Shown: positions 1 to 14,500 of the stretch, piece after piece
Layout: every line of letters starts with the position of its first letter
How positions within the stretch are numbered: the first letter of the stretch is position 1
Assembly (NCBI GenBank): GCA_013400115.1
Contig: VXBP01002343.1
Location: forward strand, 186,001 to 250,000
DNA: 64,000 nt
Origin: Rhinopomastus cyanomelas
Taxonomy: Eukaryota; Chordata; Aves; Bucerotiformes; Rhinopomastidae
Direction of reading: 5' to 3'
Position numbers and translations under genes: made by a program
The notes under the pieces: model-generated
Databases searched by the model: none
What the model was told of the DNA's origin: nothing
Seen by the model: the letters and a program-made list of their open reading frames with translations, nothing else

Positions 1-2120
1 TGCAGACTGAAACTGGCTTAATCACATATTGATATGTTCTGATGTATGATTATGCAAATAAAAAGCATGAGCAATGCTACTTGGCTTTTTCAAGTTGCCA
101 TTATTCTCATCTTGCAGTTATAAGAGACTGTTACAGTAAGAATCAGTGATTTTCTTGTCTCTCTGTCCCAGAACTGTTTGCCCTTGTCACAGTGATCCTT
201 CCCAGGGCTGATCATCTTGCATCTCTGCTGGAGTAACTGACAAATGGCAAGGTTCTTCTTACTTTGAAGACTAGTCAGGAACTGTAAATGCTTCATAATA
301 TTTTTAATTGTAGTTCAGCTAAAACTATCTAGACTCCAGAACAAATTTTATAATGAAGTGTGACAGATCTCAGATGTACATTCCTGTTCCTCCTCACCCT
401 GTCACTTTTGTTAGCAGCAATAGCCAGGATCACAGCATTTGCCACTTGAGCACCTGACGTGGGGCTTCTGTGTAACTGTTAGGTCATTGTGTGCTCGCTG
501 GTGATTAGTGCTAGTATCAGAATGGCCAAGTACATTGTGTCATTGATATGGTGTGTCAGTTGACCTTGTGCCTATCTGTGATCTTAGGTTATCTTCTGTG
601 AAGAACAATCTGTGGTTTTCTATCTCAGTTATAGCTGCGTATGATTGGATGGAAAAAGGAAAACATGACGCTGTGGTTAACTCTAAGTTTCTCAGTCTAT
701 CAAGGACTTATTTTCTCAGCTGGATCTAATCTTGTTGCCTGTCTTCAGCCCTTCATTCCCCTAAGGATGAAATGCTGCATTTGCTTGGAGCATTAGATGT
801 CTTATGAGTACCAGAAAACCTATGAGAAAGGTTCCTCACAGATAGGTTTTTGAATTTATTTCTTTTAGATAGAGGAAATTGGAGAAGCTGACTGCTTCTG
901 TATGGATATTTTTTGTTGAGTACTTAACTGTGTTACAACCTTTTATGTGATTTCTCAAGGTGAAGCTTCTTGTAATTACTGGGATACTCAATCTTCAGCA
1001 ATGCTTAGTTCTGCCTGTTGTAGTACATGAGTCTGTATGTACAGTCATTACCAGAAGATCACTGCTTTCTTTACAAGCTACCATGAAGCCACTGCAGCCT
1101 TCTCTAAAGTCGTATGTGGCTCTTATTCAGCCTAGGGGTTTTGTAGGATCTTCAGATTGCTTTTTTGTTCTTTTTGAGGGTTTCAGACTGCATAAATGTA
1201 TATAGACAAAAGGACTCCGAATAAACAAAAGACCTGCTCACCAATAGCAGGTCCCTTAAGACCTCTTCTGTAAAAGGTTGCCCTACAACCCCTCTCAGAA
1301 GGCAGGGAAGAGGGGCATAATGAACACACCAGAGTCTTGTAACATTATGGCATTTGGGAGTAGTAAGTTTTGTGTTTGTTCCTGTGAACTATTGTTGACA
1401 TAAAACAGCTGGCTTCCAGTACTAAGCTGGGAGGACACGTGTGTGTGATTTGTATAGACAGCATGTTGAAGATTTTTGCTGGTAAATAACATCCCTTTAA
1501 ATTTAGTCTGTCTTTTTCTCAACAACCCAATGAAGGACACAGAGGAAAAGATGTGCATGCCTTTGTGTTCAAATGTGCTTGGGGAAAGAGAAAATAAATG
1601 CAGGATGTACGTTACAAGGCTCATTTTATTTCCTGCTAGGTATGCAATTGCTATGGTAATACAATACTAGTTTAAAAAACAGTGACTGGAGGTGGGAAGA
1701 TCCTTTTACTAATGCCCATGGAGAATGAGGCCTAGTTTGAATCTACAGCTTCTCCAGTAGCATGAATGTTAAATTTAAGTGGAATGAAATTGTGGGAAAG
1801 TGAGGGAGGATAATTGACTTGCTGCTGATGGCTTTGCGTGTCATCTGAGTTTGAAAATTACTCTGAAAGTTAAGATATTCATAATGCTTTGCTCCCGAGT
1901 GGTCTTTCATTTTGGGGTTCTCTTGATATAATCAGCTAAACCAAAAAAAGGTTTTATAATTTGAAAAACTGAGCTCAGGATAGTGGCAGTGCAGGTCCAG
2001 TGGGATATTTACGTATAAGAATATACATATTAAAAATGTGTATGTGCTTCCTGAAGAAAAACAGTGCTATCACATATGTGTATTCTGCAGGTGAAATGGA
2101 CTCTTCAGAGGTAGTAAATA

Positions 2121-2690
2121 ATAGAATCATTAGGGATTGGAAGGGACCTCGAAAGATCATCCAGTCCAATCCCCCTGCCACAGCAGGATCACCCAGACCA
2201 TGTCATAGTCAGTCAGGGTTAGAAGTTCTAACTGCCCTGCCATGGCAGAGCCTCATCCAGCCTGACCTTAAACACCTCCAAGGATGAGGCTTCCAACCCA
2301 TTCCAGGCATTCACCACTCTCATGGTGAAGAACTTCCCCCTCACATCCAGTCTAAATCTACACATCTCCAGCTTTGCTCCATTGCCCCTAGTCCTGTTGC
2401 TACCTGGCATCCTAAACAGTCCCTCCCCAGCCTTTTTGTAGGCCCCCTTCAGATACTGGAAGGCCACAATAAGGTCATCTTGGGGCCTCCTCTTCTCCAG
2501 ACTGAACAGCCCCAACTCTGGCCTCATAGGGGAGGAGCTCCAGCCCTCTGATCATCCTTGTGGCCCTCCTCTACACTCGCTCCAGCACGTCCACATCCTT
2601 CTTATAATAAGGGCTCCAGAACTGGATGTAGTGCTCCAGGTGGGGCCTCACCAGGTTGGAAAAAACCTTCAAGACCATGATGTTCAGCTA
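2121..2690 (-). mobile_element. CR1 LINE 3' end, mosaic copy with a second CR1 tail
   Basis: Read on the minus strand this is the C-terminal reverse-transcriptase region of CR1 (TRGNGAKLEMCRFRLDVRGK...) followed by a 3' UTR. The first tail ends around 2203 and is followed by about 80 bases of a different CR1 tail (GGTGATCCTGCTGTGGCAGG, ending CCTAATGATTCTAT). The same composite occurs at 62255-62620. Confidence 0.88.
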
Positions 2691-2975
2691 TCAAAATAAC
2701 TGTACCAAGCCCACTGCTAAATCTAAGCTCCATATCTACAACACTTTTAAAAATGTTCAGGGTTGACTCAACCACCTCCCTGGGTAGCCTGTTCCAATTA
2801 CTAAAGAATAAAAATTATTTACTAATGTCCAACCTAATCTTTAACTGGTGCAATTTGATTCTATTCTGTGATTTCCTCGTGTCCTGTCTTAATGGAAATT
2901 TCTGTGAGTGTCCTTTTCTTCAAACTAAGTAGCCCCAGCTTCCTCAAATCTTTTCAGTCAAGTCTAAGTAGGAAA
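2691..2975 (-). mobile_element. older diverged CR1 fragment
   Basis: The minus strand still shows the CR1 3' pattern (wnrLpreVvestL-like block at CCACCTCCCTGGGTAGCCTG, then a degraded LKKLGLLSLKKRT-like block), with many substitutions and no intact 3' tail. It abuts the younger CR1 to its left. Confidence 0.65.
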
Positions 2976-4400
2976 GCTTGGTGAATGGTTGTCTTTAGTA
3001 ATAGTGGTATGGAAGGATGGTGTTGGTGTTTGAAACTGAATCCTCATGCTGTCAAGATTTCAGCCTGTTTACTGAGAAATGTGTTCTTTTAATGCCATAT
3101 CCATTGCCAGGCAGTTGTTGCTGGCCCTTTGCATGAAAGGGGGAAAGACATGCACAGGAGTCAGTAATAAACCAGGTACACTGCTGAGTGCCCTTTATCC
3201 AATTTAATGTGAAACATTTGGGGAAATACAGCGGTCTTCTCACATGTGCTCTCTGCTTGCATAAGCAGAAATTCAGGGGGAAGTGTCAGGTGTGCTGGAA
3301 AGTCCAGTGTTCTGAGTCTTCCTCACAAATTACATGAGCAGCTCTCTGATGTGTTTGTTCCAGGCTTTGAGATTTTTATCAACAGTGATTATTTTTTCAA
3401 GCATGCAGATGGATATCTTTTGAAATAAAAGATGCTTGCAATTACATAAATAGAAAGAGCTGAGGTTTCCAGTTTGACAGTTAGGTTTAATGCTTTCAGG
3501 TTAATCTTTTAAAACTAAGTAATTGAGAAAACTTTTTCAACAGCTTGTTGCAGACTCCTTAAACCAGCATGAACTATGAAATAGACAATTTGTAACGGAT
3601 GCTTTTGTGGACTTGCATCAAGTTTTGAAGCAGACCAGTAGTTTCCTTTGTCAACATGGATCTGAAATTGAGAACTGGTTTTTTTTGAATGCTGTGTGAG
3701 AAGTGTTTGAGGAAGCATTGGGTTTGCTTCAGCTTTTGGGCTTAACCCTTGTATTTGGCTAGGTAATGGAATTCTGCACCACTTGAGTAATTGCTTTGGG
3801 GATTTTTTTCTTTTCCCCTTTATGACTCCAGGTAAAATAAAAATTTTGCTTGTGCTGGCAGTGGTATCATCAGCCAGGGATCTATCAAATGTTTCTGAAA
3901 CTTGTGATTACTTGTTATAAGTCTCGTCTATCTGTTCAGGCCTTCTGTAGTGGAGTGTTTTGAAAAGCTTTTCTTTTTCCCAGGTGACTTGGGAGAGAGG
4001 TATCTGGATGCAAAGAGAGAGGCTAAAGTCTTCTGAATGACTTGTGCTGTCCCTTAAAAGCCAGCACATTGAGTTTTCCTTTTTTCTCGTGTTAAAGTTA
4101 ACTAATTGTAAAAGTGCTGCCAACCATGGGAATTTTAGATGTAATTTTATTTCTCTGGCTGCTGTTGTTAGTGGTTTAATAAATGTAATCCTTACTGTTG
4201 TAGTCTTTAATGCAGTATGTTTGAAGTCTGAAGTTTGATCCTCAGTTGAATCTCTCTACTGCTTCTTCTGGGAATTGAAGCAAAAAGAAATGCTCTCGTA
4301 TCATATGCCCCTGCATGGCATCGTGAATGTTTTGAACTAGAACTTCAGTGTGATTGTTCCCAGATGGAGGCAAGACACAGACACATGGCAAGCAATTTTC

Positions 4401-4670
4401 TTCTCAGTGTCATCTAGTGATAGGACGAGGGGCAATGAGTGTAAGCTGGAACACAGAAGGCTCCATATAAATGAGAAGGAACCTCTTCATGGTGAGGGTG
4501 ACAGACCACTGGAATGGGCTGCCCAGGGCACTTGTGGAGTCTCCTTCTCTGGAGATGTTTAAAACCCACCTGGATGTGTTCCTGGGCGACTTGGTCTAGG
4601 TGATCCTGTTGTGGCAGGGGGATTGGACTGGATGATCTTATGTTCTGTGATTCTATGATTCTGTGATTCT
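4401..4670 (+). mobile_element. CR1 LINE 3' end
   Basis: Reads SSDRTRGNECKLEHRRLHIN as the decayed CR1 C-terminus, then GGTGATCCTGTTGTGGCAGG and a tail of GATTCTATGATTCTGTGATT. It is 5' truncated, as usual for CR1. Confidence 0.9.
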
Positions 4671-5394
4671 TCCTGTATGAGTAGTTGTGGCTACTGTTAT
4701 CAGTTACCTAAAAATGAGAACTGATTTCATATTTAATTTTTGATTTTAATCTTAATATCTGATTTTCACTTAGACCATGGCCATGAGTTTAATAATTATA
4801 CCCAAGTTAGGTAAAACTTCTGCCTTCTGACTCTGTAAAACAGCTACTACTTCAATTTAATATTGAAGCCTTATTTGGAGCGGGTGATCCTTGCAGCTGG
4901 GTTTGGGAATGGTTTTTTGAGCAGCTATACTCAAGTTAAACTTCTTCCGTAGGAGTCTTAGATTAACATTACATTTTCATTCAGTTGTGGTTTTTTTATC
5001 TTGAAGATAATCCTTCCTTGAAGAATTGAGGAAAAGACTGAGCTGAGAGCAGGCCCATTATGCAGAAAATTGCTTGAATTAAAGAATGTGGCAGTGAAGC
5101 AGTTCTTGCTGCTGAAATTCTAAAAATGGTCTATTGATTTTGAAGTTAAAATCAGTTTTGAAAAGTAGTTGTTCCCACTTAGTTTTTAATTCTCAACCTT
5201 GTGCCTCATGTGTCCTTGAAAAGTTTGTTGATTAAATTATGTCTTGCTTGTAATGTACAATATGTGAATAAAATTATAAATATCTGAAGAGGTTATAAAT
5301 GTGTTTAAAGAGAGTGAATTGGCGTCACTATAACCTGAGCTTTTATTATTTTGTTTAAAAAGCAGTGTATTCATAGATTGAAATCTGTTTTCAG

Positions 5395-5578
5395 CTTCAT
5401 TTACCTCTCAATTCCCCGCTACCTGGAAGTGAGTTGACTAAGGAACCCTTTCGATGGGATCAGAGGTTGTTTGCTTTGGTTCTCCGTATGCCTGGTATTA
5501 CAGCACCTGAATCAGAGCAGGTGACAGGGGTACCAGTGGATGACTCTGCAATCACACCTATGTGTGAAGTCACAGGAG
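5395..5578 (+). CDS. INTS6: INTS6 coding exon (first in window), distal VWA region
   Basis: The exon follows a TTTTCAG acceptor and ends before GTGAGT. It starts in phase 0 (LHLPLNSPLPG) and runs through KEPFRWDQRLFALVLR to CEVTG, leaving one base of a Gly codon. It encodes the end of the von Willebrand A-like fold. The ATG-like triplets inside are not starts; the exon is internal. Confidence 0.95.
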
Positions 5579-8500
5579 GTGAGTATTCTGGTTTCCTTCT
5601 GAAAATGAAAACGAAATTAAAATTCTATTAATCGTGTACTTGTGAAAGAGGTGTTTCTAAGTTCTTACATTACGTGTATCAGGGTTCTGAGTTTTTACAA
5701 TAAAATTAAAGACACTTACTGCATTATGTACAGACAACTTAATGTAATGTGTTTTGAAAGGGTATGAATCTTACATTCTTCACCAGTTTTTTACAAGTGA
5801 AAATTTACTTTTTATTGGCATCTTGCTAGCACAGTTAGCAATTGTAGGAATTGATTGTTTTGTTTTACTGTGTTGCTGAGTTCCTGACGTTTTCTGACCT
5901 AAAGAAGCCAAAAGTGAAGAAAATGCATTGGTTTGGGGTGGGGGGAATTTTGGTGTTGGGTTTGAGGTTTTTTTCTCATCCAGAAGAAGTAGAAAGCAAC
6001 GCAGAACTTTGGCAAGGCAGAATGCATAATGATTCTGCCAAACTGATATTTTTTCCTCCATCATAACTAGTAGGCTTAATCTTACAGAAGTTCTTTGTGA
6101 GATCTGTTGGGCATGAATGTTATAATCCATCTGTAAGAGTTTTAAATTATACCACATTAAAACCATAATGATTGTTTTGATGCATTGGAGTGGATGTGAT
6201 AGAAAGCAAGCAAAGGGGTTTAAAAGGCATTCCAAAAGGATTAGGTTCTGCTGTGCCCTGGCTGCAGTGTATGCTGCAGTAAAAGTACTTGGACTGAACT
6301 TTGAGTGAAATTCGTGGACTATTAAGTGTTGATGTCTGTCACAAGAGGGAGCCCATTTTCCGTGAATACCACTGTGAATTTGAGCTAAAGCACTGAGAGG
6401 CTAAAACGTTTCCAGCTAGGTGCTTGTGGCACTGTCACTGCTTTGCTAGGCTGCCTTGCTGCTTTCAAAGAGAGAACGTGTGGGGTAGAAGCTTTAACTC
6501 AGTGATCCATACATAAATCAATGTGTGTGGCAGGTGAGTGGTTTTGAGTGGTGCAAGTCAAAATAAGGGCTGAAACACTAACACTGAGCAACCATAATTG
6601 TTTCATTCTAGGTCGATCATATTGTGTGTGCTCTCCAAGAATGCTGAATCAGTGTCTGGAGTCATTGGTGCAAAAAGTACAAAGTGGAGTGGTAATTAAT
6701 TTTGAAAAAGCTGGACCAGATCCACCACCAATTGATGGTATTTGAAATTTTTTACACTTGTGATGTTAAATGGCAGGAGTGATTCTCAACATAATTTCGT
6801 GAACTTAATATAATAGTTGCTAGAGCAAAGGAAAATCTGATGTGATTTAAAAGATATGACTAGAAAGAGAACCTGATATGTCTGAAAAACTGTTGTACTT
6901 CATCAAAACGCTGGCTATAGCTGCTAGACTCTGTAAAGTTTGTTTAGTTATGTGAGTAACTCAGGTAGTCTTAAATGCTGTTACACCAAACAGTAGGTAA
7001 ATCAGTTCATGAGATTTAAGCAGTAGTTTTCAACCAGCCCGAAAGAGAAGTAGCTTGATAGGAAAATCTATGGATTTATACACTTTGCCTTTTTTGTTTA
7101 ATGTAGTGAAGTGGCTGCATTATGGGTTAAAATAACAGGTATGACCTTGCAGCCTTAACTTCTCATTCTAAATGGCTTAGCTAGGTCCCTCTTATGAGGG
7201 AAATGTTTGAGACTTTTAAAATCATGCTTTGCTGTAATAAATATTCCAGCATTATTGGTGGATCAGTGGGTTTTGTTTTTTAATGCATGGGGATGGTTTG
7301 AAGGTTATGTGGTAGTATCAGTGGGAGGAAAAAGAAACTGCTATGAAGTGAATTGACTTTCTTCTCTCTGATCCTGTAAACATTCAGTGCTCATTTGGTT
7401 TCTCATACTTTCTGGTTTTTTGCAGAAATGCTAACTGTCTGCCATTCTTAGAAATGATATTAACTGCAGGAAGAGATTTCCTCTAGATACAGTTTTCAAA
7501 CTCTTCTCAGAAGTTGTTTAATACTCTCCTTGAGTTGTAATACTATTTTGACTCAGTGTTTCTCTTCTATAGATGGGCAGGTGGATATATCTAGACCCTT
7601 TGGACCTCAACCTTGGCACAGCTGTCACAAACTTATTTATGTCAGACCAAACCCTAAAACTGGGGTTCCTATAGGTCATTGGCCTGTTCCTGAATCCTTT
7701 TGGCCAGATCAAAATTCTCCAACATTGGTATGTACTGAGGTTAGATAAAGCAAAGTGTTTGTGCATGGGTGAATATTCCAAGATTTCCTATACATGGATA
7801 TATATTTTTTTTTAAACTTGTAGTTACTGTAAAAGCTGTATAGCCCAATAAGGAATTACACATGTAAACCCATGTTGCATTTGTCTTGGGTAAATTACAG
7901 ATAGTAATATGGCTTATGCCTTTCAATAACTTTAAAACATGAAGAAACTGGCTGTAACGTAATTCTGTCGACCTACTACATGCACATAGTATGTGTTTGA
8001 CTGTTAAAATAGCAAATCAGAAAAATAAGGTGTCACTTTGTAATAGACTATCAAATTCTATTGCCTCGCAGATGGTGTTAATAGAAGATAGTATCTTCCC
8101 AGTTTTGAGTCCTTGTGACACTCTCTTCATTCTAGCAGGTGAATGGAACTTCATCTGTTGTTCAGTTTAGCCGTACCTTCAGTTTATCACAAGTAGAGAA
8201 ACTCACCTTGGTTTTGCTTTCTTTAAAATACTACCCACAGAATTGTTATTTTTCATAAAAGAATGTATACCACTACTTTTTGTTTGGTGTGAGAAATAAT
8301 TAGTATAGTGTAATGTAATTTTGTATTTATACTAATCTTTGGTAATAATAAAATTAGAAACAATGAAGTTTTTATAATTGTTGCCTACATTTTATGATGA
8401 TTTTTATTGATTTCTTGGGTAATTTTTTGAAGTGATACTAGGATGTGATCAAACTCATTGAATTTTTCCAAAAGTGGTATCTTTGAGAAATACATAAAGT

Positions 8501-11500
8501 CCTTTGAAATGCCAATTATTGAGGAGTGATAAGAGTGTGAAACTAGTCATATTTACGAGTTGACATCGGTGACCACATCCATTGAAGGGTGTGGATGCCC
8601 TCCTGAACTACAAAGCAAGGAAGCATGCAGAAATAAAAGTAAATTTTCTGTGGTAAAATAAAAAAAACCCCAAAACATAGTTATGTACTGGATATTAAAA
8701 ATCTACTCTGTAGGAGAATTGTCCTGTGTGCTCCCTGTAATCACTCTCACTGGTGTATCTGCCTCCACTTGCTGTATAGATTCATAGACTACTTTAGATT
8801 GGAAAATACAGTGGTTTGTTTGCTGCTGCAGATCTTGTTTGAGATTGCTAAAATAGATCTTTGCTGAGTGAAGAGCTGTTCAACCAAATCTCCTAAAAAC
8901 CTGGGGTGGACTTCCCTAAATGGCAAGGAGCTGAGAAACAGTTCTCTTGGTTGCAGCAGGTATAGCTGCATAAAGCACTGGATTATTGCATTCCTATTGA
9001 CATCAGTTGCAATTCCACACTAAAATTTCCTTATTCAGTCTGGGGAGCTAAGTTTGCTTGATAGTGCTTCAAGACTTTTTTAAAAATTTCTTTACTCTTC
9101 TAAAAATACAGCACTAAAACTTGCCATGCGTTGTAATTCTTGTCTGCTTATGACTTCATAGTTAGATATCTTTCCTCCCTATGATCTGAACCACAGCATA
9201 GTTGTGTCAAACAGTCCTATTCCAACAAATGTTTTAGGCACTGTAGGTTAATTGTGCTATCAAGACTTTCCTAAGTGTATGTGAAAGTCTGCTGCTAATT
9301 ATACTGCCTGATCAGCATACAAATGGATGCTCCCACTTACTCGGAGGTAAAAATAGTTCTGCTGTCCAGCCAAGGATTATTGGATTTTTCAAGTCTTAGC
9401 ATTCAACTTCTTTTGCAGCCTTTTTATTTCTAGTATAACTACTACTTCATGGCTTGGTCAAAAATTCCACCACAACTATTTGTTGGAGGCATCTTTGAAG
9501 AGAATTGCAGTTCCTTCAGTTTGTTGGGCCCCCTGTTTTCTATGCAGTTGGACAGCATACCTGCCTCAGAGTGGAGACTCTCAAGGCAAGACCAGCTCTG
9601 TGGGCAGATATTTGGGTGGCTTATTGTAAAAGGAAGAGGCTAGAGCTTATAGATAGATAGAGAAAAATCACTTTAAAGGTGAAGTGGTAGGAAGGTCCAA
9701 GAAATCCTGTATTTCCCTAGTTCATCTTAGGTATTTATTAGCTACCTTCTTGTGAAGGGAGGAAATGAAAAGTGACTTCATCACTGAGCTCTTCCCTAGA
9801 TTCTAGTGGCCTTGGAGGAGGCTCAGGGTAAGTATAAGAGCTTACTTCCTTCTGAAAAAACCTTTCAGTAGAAGATACACAGCTCCAGTTTTTATCACAA
9901 AGAACATCTGCTTTCCTTTTCAGAAATTTCAAATATTTTCATTTTCTCTGTGGTAAATAAAAGGGTTTAAATCCAAACACTTACATTGTTTGTGAAAAAT
10001 TATTTCAATTTATGTTCTTGTAAAGCTTTGTTTTTTTCTGAATTCATGCTGCTCTTGGTCATTATAATTCTGTTTGAATTTGGTAACTCTCAAATTTGTC
10101 AAGAAGTGCTGGAGGAAGTCAGCAAATGCAAAAAGTACAGTGCCTGCTTCTTCAGGGAATAAAAACTGGCATGCCCCAGAGTGGCACTGGGGGTTTATTT
10201 TTTTCTTCCCACTGGCATTTACTTCCATTTGCAAAGTTTGTGTATATGCAGGAAGTTTTACTTGCATAGTGTTCTAGATTTAGTAAATAAAATAATTGCC
10301 ATTTATTTATACACTAATATTCCTTTGGATATTAAGTCAGTGCCAATGTCATAAAAGAATCGTTTAGCACTCATTAACAGTAAATACAAAACCTCCTTGA
10401 ATGTCTCCTTGATTTTGTCTGTTTACAAAGACTCTGTATTTAGTTGTTACAGCATGATTGCCTTTTAATTGTTGTACAGAATTATTAACAATGGAATACT
10501 TATGTTTAGCCACCTCGCACATCTCATCCTGTGGTGAAATTTTCCTGTACTGACTGCGAACCAATGGTCATTGACAAACTGCCTTTTGATAAATATGAGT
10601 TAGAACCTTCACCACTGACCCAGTTTATCCTGGAAAGAAAATCCCCTCAGACCTGCTGGCAGGCAAGTAGAGTGCATGCTGAACTGGAGTTATTTACAGA
10701 ATGGTGTTTTTCTTGGACTTAATAATCAAAATGTTATATAAAATTTCAGCACACAGCACTTTGTGTTTATATACGTGTGTTTTATTGCAGGTATATGTGA
10801 GCAATAGTGCAAAATACAGTGAACTTGGTCATCCTTTTGGTTACTTGAAAGCTAGTACAGCGCTGAATTGTGTGAATTTATTTGTGATGCCTTACAATTA
10901 TCCAGTCCTCCTTCCGCTTCTAGGTAAATACCCCATTATAAAAATTTTCCTAGGTGGTAGGCAATGGAAAAATTGATCCCATCTAAACAGACTACTGCAA
11001 TTGATGCCAGCATTAATCACACACATCTAGAAATGTGAGCTGTTGAGCAATGTGTTTGTCATCCGTAGGTTGTTTTACTTGTCACTAATCGACTAATCTT
11101 CATGATTTGACTGTGTATAAAATTACTTGTTTAATCGTCGTTCTTTCCAATATGCTTTGGCCTCACTTTTTCACTATTTTGAGAGCCATTTTTCCCCATT
11201 TTGTTCTTTCAATTACCAGTGTGTATATTTAGTGTGTATATTTAGTTGTAGATACGTTGAAATATGTATCCTAATTTAAGCATTGAGGTACTGGCATTTC
11301 TTTGAGAGTTTGCTTTATTAGAAAAAATGATGCAGTGCTGTCTAGATATGCCACTCAATTTGTTCTGTCTCTTCATAACCATCAGATGACTTGTTTAAAG
11401 TACATAAGGCAAAGCCTACATTGAAATGGCGACAGTCATTTGAAAGCTATTTGAAGACAATGCCACCTTATTATCTTGGGGTAAGATGACTTACTGTGTT

Positions 11501-14500
11501 TAAATTTGTATTTTATGGTGTGGCTGTTGTTCTTTTTCCACAATGGGTGTATTTGCTATTTCAAGTATTAATACATTAACTTAAGGAAGAATAGCTTAAC
11601 TTCATGTGTAACGTTACTCACTATTTTAACTGGAGTCCTATGGAAGGCTTGAGACCTGAATGTTAAGAAAACTTCATCAGCTGTGACTTGTATATAGTTG
11701 ATATATCTGTTAGTAATTGATTCTGCTTGGAACAGCACTTTAAAACAGCAACAAAAAAAGGCTGCTTTGAAAGTCTTTTTTTTTCTTCTTTTCTAACTTA
11801 GTGGACCTTAGGATACAGTTAGCTGAAGTACACATACAATGCCTGTATAGTCACATTTAACTTTCCAATACATTCCATATTTCAGCCTTTGAAGAAAGCT
11901 GTGAGAATGATGGGAGCACCAAACCTTATAGCAGACAATGTGGAATATGGACTTAGTTACAGTGTCATTTCATATCTCAAAAAGTTGAGTCAGCAGGTAA
12001 TGTTGAAGCAAAAGAGCAGTAAAAGCTTATTCTAATAGCAGGATAATCTTAAAATACTCAAGTTCAGTAGCTTTGAAAGGAAAAAAGAGCATAAATGTTG
12101 AATTAATAGCTTTCATATGCAATTAGGAAAAAAGAATTTTGATTTTTCTGAATGAATGAAAACACTTATAGTCCAATCTATTAAGTCTATATATAAGGAT
12201 AGGTATGGAAATACCAATGGAGATTTTTTTTATTTAAGGAGCATTTTACTTGTACAGAGAGCAGTGTATTTTATTGAAAAAGCTTGTTGTACTACCTTAG
12301 ACATTAAAGATATTCAAACATTTTTTCAGAAAATAGATACTTGTACTTTGTGCATCTGAATCAGAAAGGATCCTATTTTTGCCTTGTGAAATGAAATGGA
12401 AAGTGTTCAGTAAATGCGAATTAAACTGACATAATTCAGAATCTCAAATGGGGATACAGACATGGCAAGTGACCTTTTGAAATTGTTGACTGTGTTTGTA
12501 GTGCCCTTACCTTTGACTAGTCTCCTGCACCAGCGAAAGCATTTCTGCCCTGCTACCTCCACATATATTTTGTTGAACTGTGCATGTTAAGCTTTCTTGT
12601 TCAAGATGATAATTGCAGTAGGCTTGAAAATGAAAGAAACACTAGTGCAAGTACTTGTAACTAACGAGTTTTATAGACCAGCTTTTTCTTAAGTCTTTAC
12701 TGTGAATGATAATTTGAGGAGGCAAACCTCTTGAACTTTACAGTATGTCTTATTAAATCAGAGCCATACTGCTCAGTATTCTGTGAACTGATCTCTCAAT
12801 TGTAGACATTTTAGACTCCTAAAATGTAATGACATGGGCTGCAAATTGTACTTAGTTTTTTAACTTCTGAAAGACACTGCAGGCAGAAATTCAGTATTCA
12901 TAAGAAGTACATATTCAGATTCTGAATAGTCTATTTAAGTGAAACTACAAAAACTATATTGGCAGGTGTATAACTAAATTACTTTTGGCTCTTTGTTCAC
13001 TTGTATTCCGCAAAAAAGCTGGTGTTTAATTTCCGTACAAATTTTACGTAAAAATGAGGATTGAGTCTGTCTAGTCGAGCAGAATTGGATTCTCTAATAT
13101 TAAGTGTTTTTTTTAATGTTAAGACTTTTCATGCTGAGCTTTTAAAAAGTTGATACTGTTGTGTGACTGATTGCAACTTATAGTTGTGGGAAAATCAGTC
13201 TCTTCAGAGCCGTAGTGTTCAGCTGTTATTGTAGAAAACAGTCTGTGAGTACAGACAGATTTGCAGTGAATTCCGAGTTAGATCATGGCAATTTATGAAA
13301 ATAAAAGCATTGCATGCATATTGGTGCTTAGACACAATAACGGGCAGCAGAGGAGAAATATGCAGAAGACCTAGGCTCAAACTGTTGGCTGTATTTGCAA
13401 TTGTAGTAAGCGTTAAGTGGTTATGTGTTAAGGCACTCCTGAAGCACTCATCCTGCTTATGGTCATCATAGTGTATTAGCACATTGTTGAATCTTCTAAG
13501 TAGGAATTTAAAATGAATAAGTCTGACTAATCCTTTTAAGAGTATATTGTCAATTTTATTTATTTATTTATTTCAAATTAAGGCCAAAATAGAGTCCGAT
13601 AGAGTCATTGGCTCTGTAGGCAAAAAGGTAGCGCAAGAGACTGGAATTAAGGTCAGAAGCAGATCACACAACCTGTCTATGGCACATAGGAACGATTTTC
13701 AACATCTGCTACAGGGGATTACTGGGGAAATTCCTCATAGACCTCTAGACCTCAATATGAAGGAGTATGCTGGGTTCCAAATAGCTTTGCTGAATAAGGT
13801 AAGCACCACTGTGTGTAATGTTGTTATTTTCAATATACTTCCATTGAAATGCTAGATATTGTTTCACACGCTTGGTATTAATTGGAACTTTATTTACTGG
13901 AACCATAGGATTTGAAACCTCAGACTTTTAGAAATGCTTATGATATACCCAGAAGAAATCTTTTGGATCAGTTAACACGAATGAGATCTAATTTACTGAA
14001 GAGTACTCGCAAGTTCCTCAAAGGACAAGATGAAGGTTAGCTAACAGTTTGGTTTTTGTCTACATGTGATGCAATTGGTACCAAAACTAATGTAGTTCTT
14101 TGCAAGGTAATGTTTGCCTGATATTGCCATTAAACTGCATGTAGTTTTCTTAAACAACTTACTGGGGAAAAAAATGGAAGATTGCAAATTGACTTGTTCT
14201 TTAGTCTGTATGAAAAGACTTGGGTTTATAGATAAGATTCCCTGCTTTTCCCCTTAAAAAAAAATAAAATCACAGGGCAGTTCTGAACGTTAGGATCTCT
14301 GTCCATAGAAGTGAAGCAGTGGAAAAGTAAGGTTGCTCACTATGTGCTGCTAGTGTGATGCTTTTACTTTTTAGGCCAACAGCAAATAATTCAATAGTCT
14401 GCCAATCTGTTCCTTTACGTTTCTACTGTGTCTTCTGTCACTGCTTTATAGCATCTCAAGCAAGATGAAGTGGAGAAAATGAGACAGTGAAAAGTGTGTG

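Larger units (their letters stand above)
1..5394 (+). other. INTS6: INTS6 intron (3' part), with CR1 copies
   Basis: AT-rich intronic sequence ahead of the first exon in the window. It holds CR1 pieces at 2121-2690, 2691-2975 and 4401-4670. I looked for the preceding INTS6 exon (encoding the ITDGSKLTTTSGV region) and did not find it, so it lies upstream. An 8-bp stem hairpin is at 1231-1253; nothing else stands out. Confidence 0.7.

Noticed and set aside
5780..6235. 151-codon minus-strand frame inside an INTS6 intron
   Set aside because: No similarity to any family, low-complexity stretches (LLLLDEKK, PPPQ), no splice support.
8780..8960. possible worn CR1 end (ATTCATAGACTACTTTAGAT)
   Set aside because: Only about 30 bases resemble a CR1 end; the following sequence does not continue the pattern.
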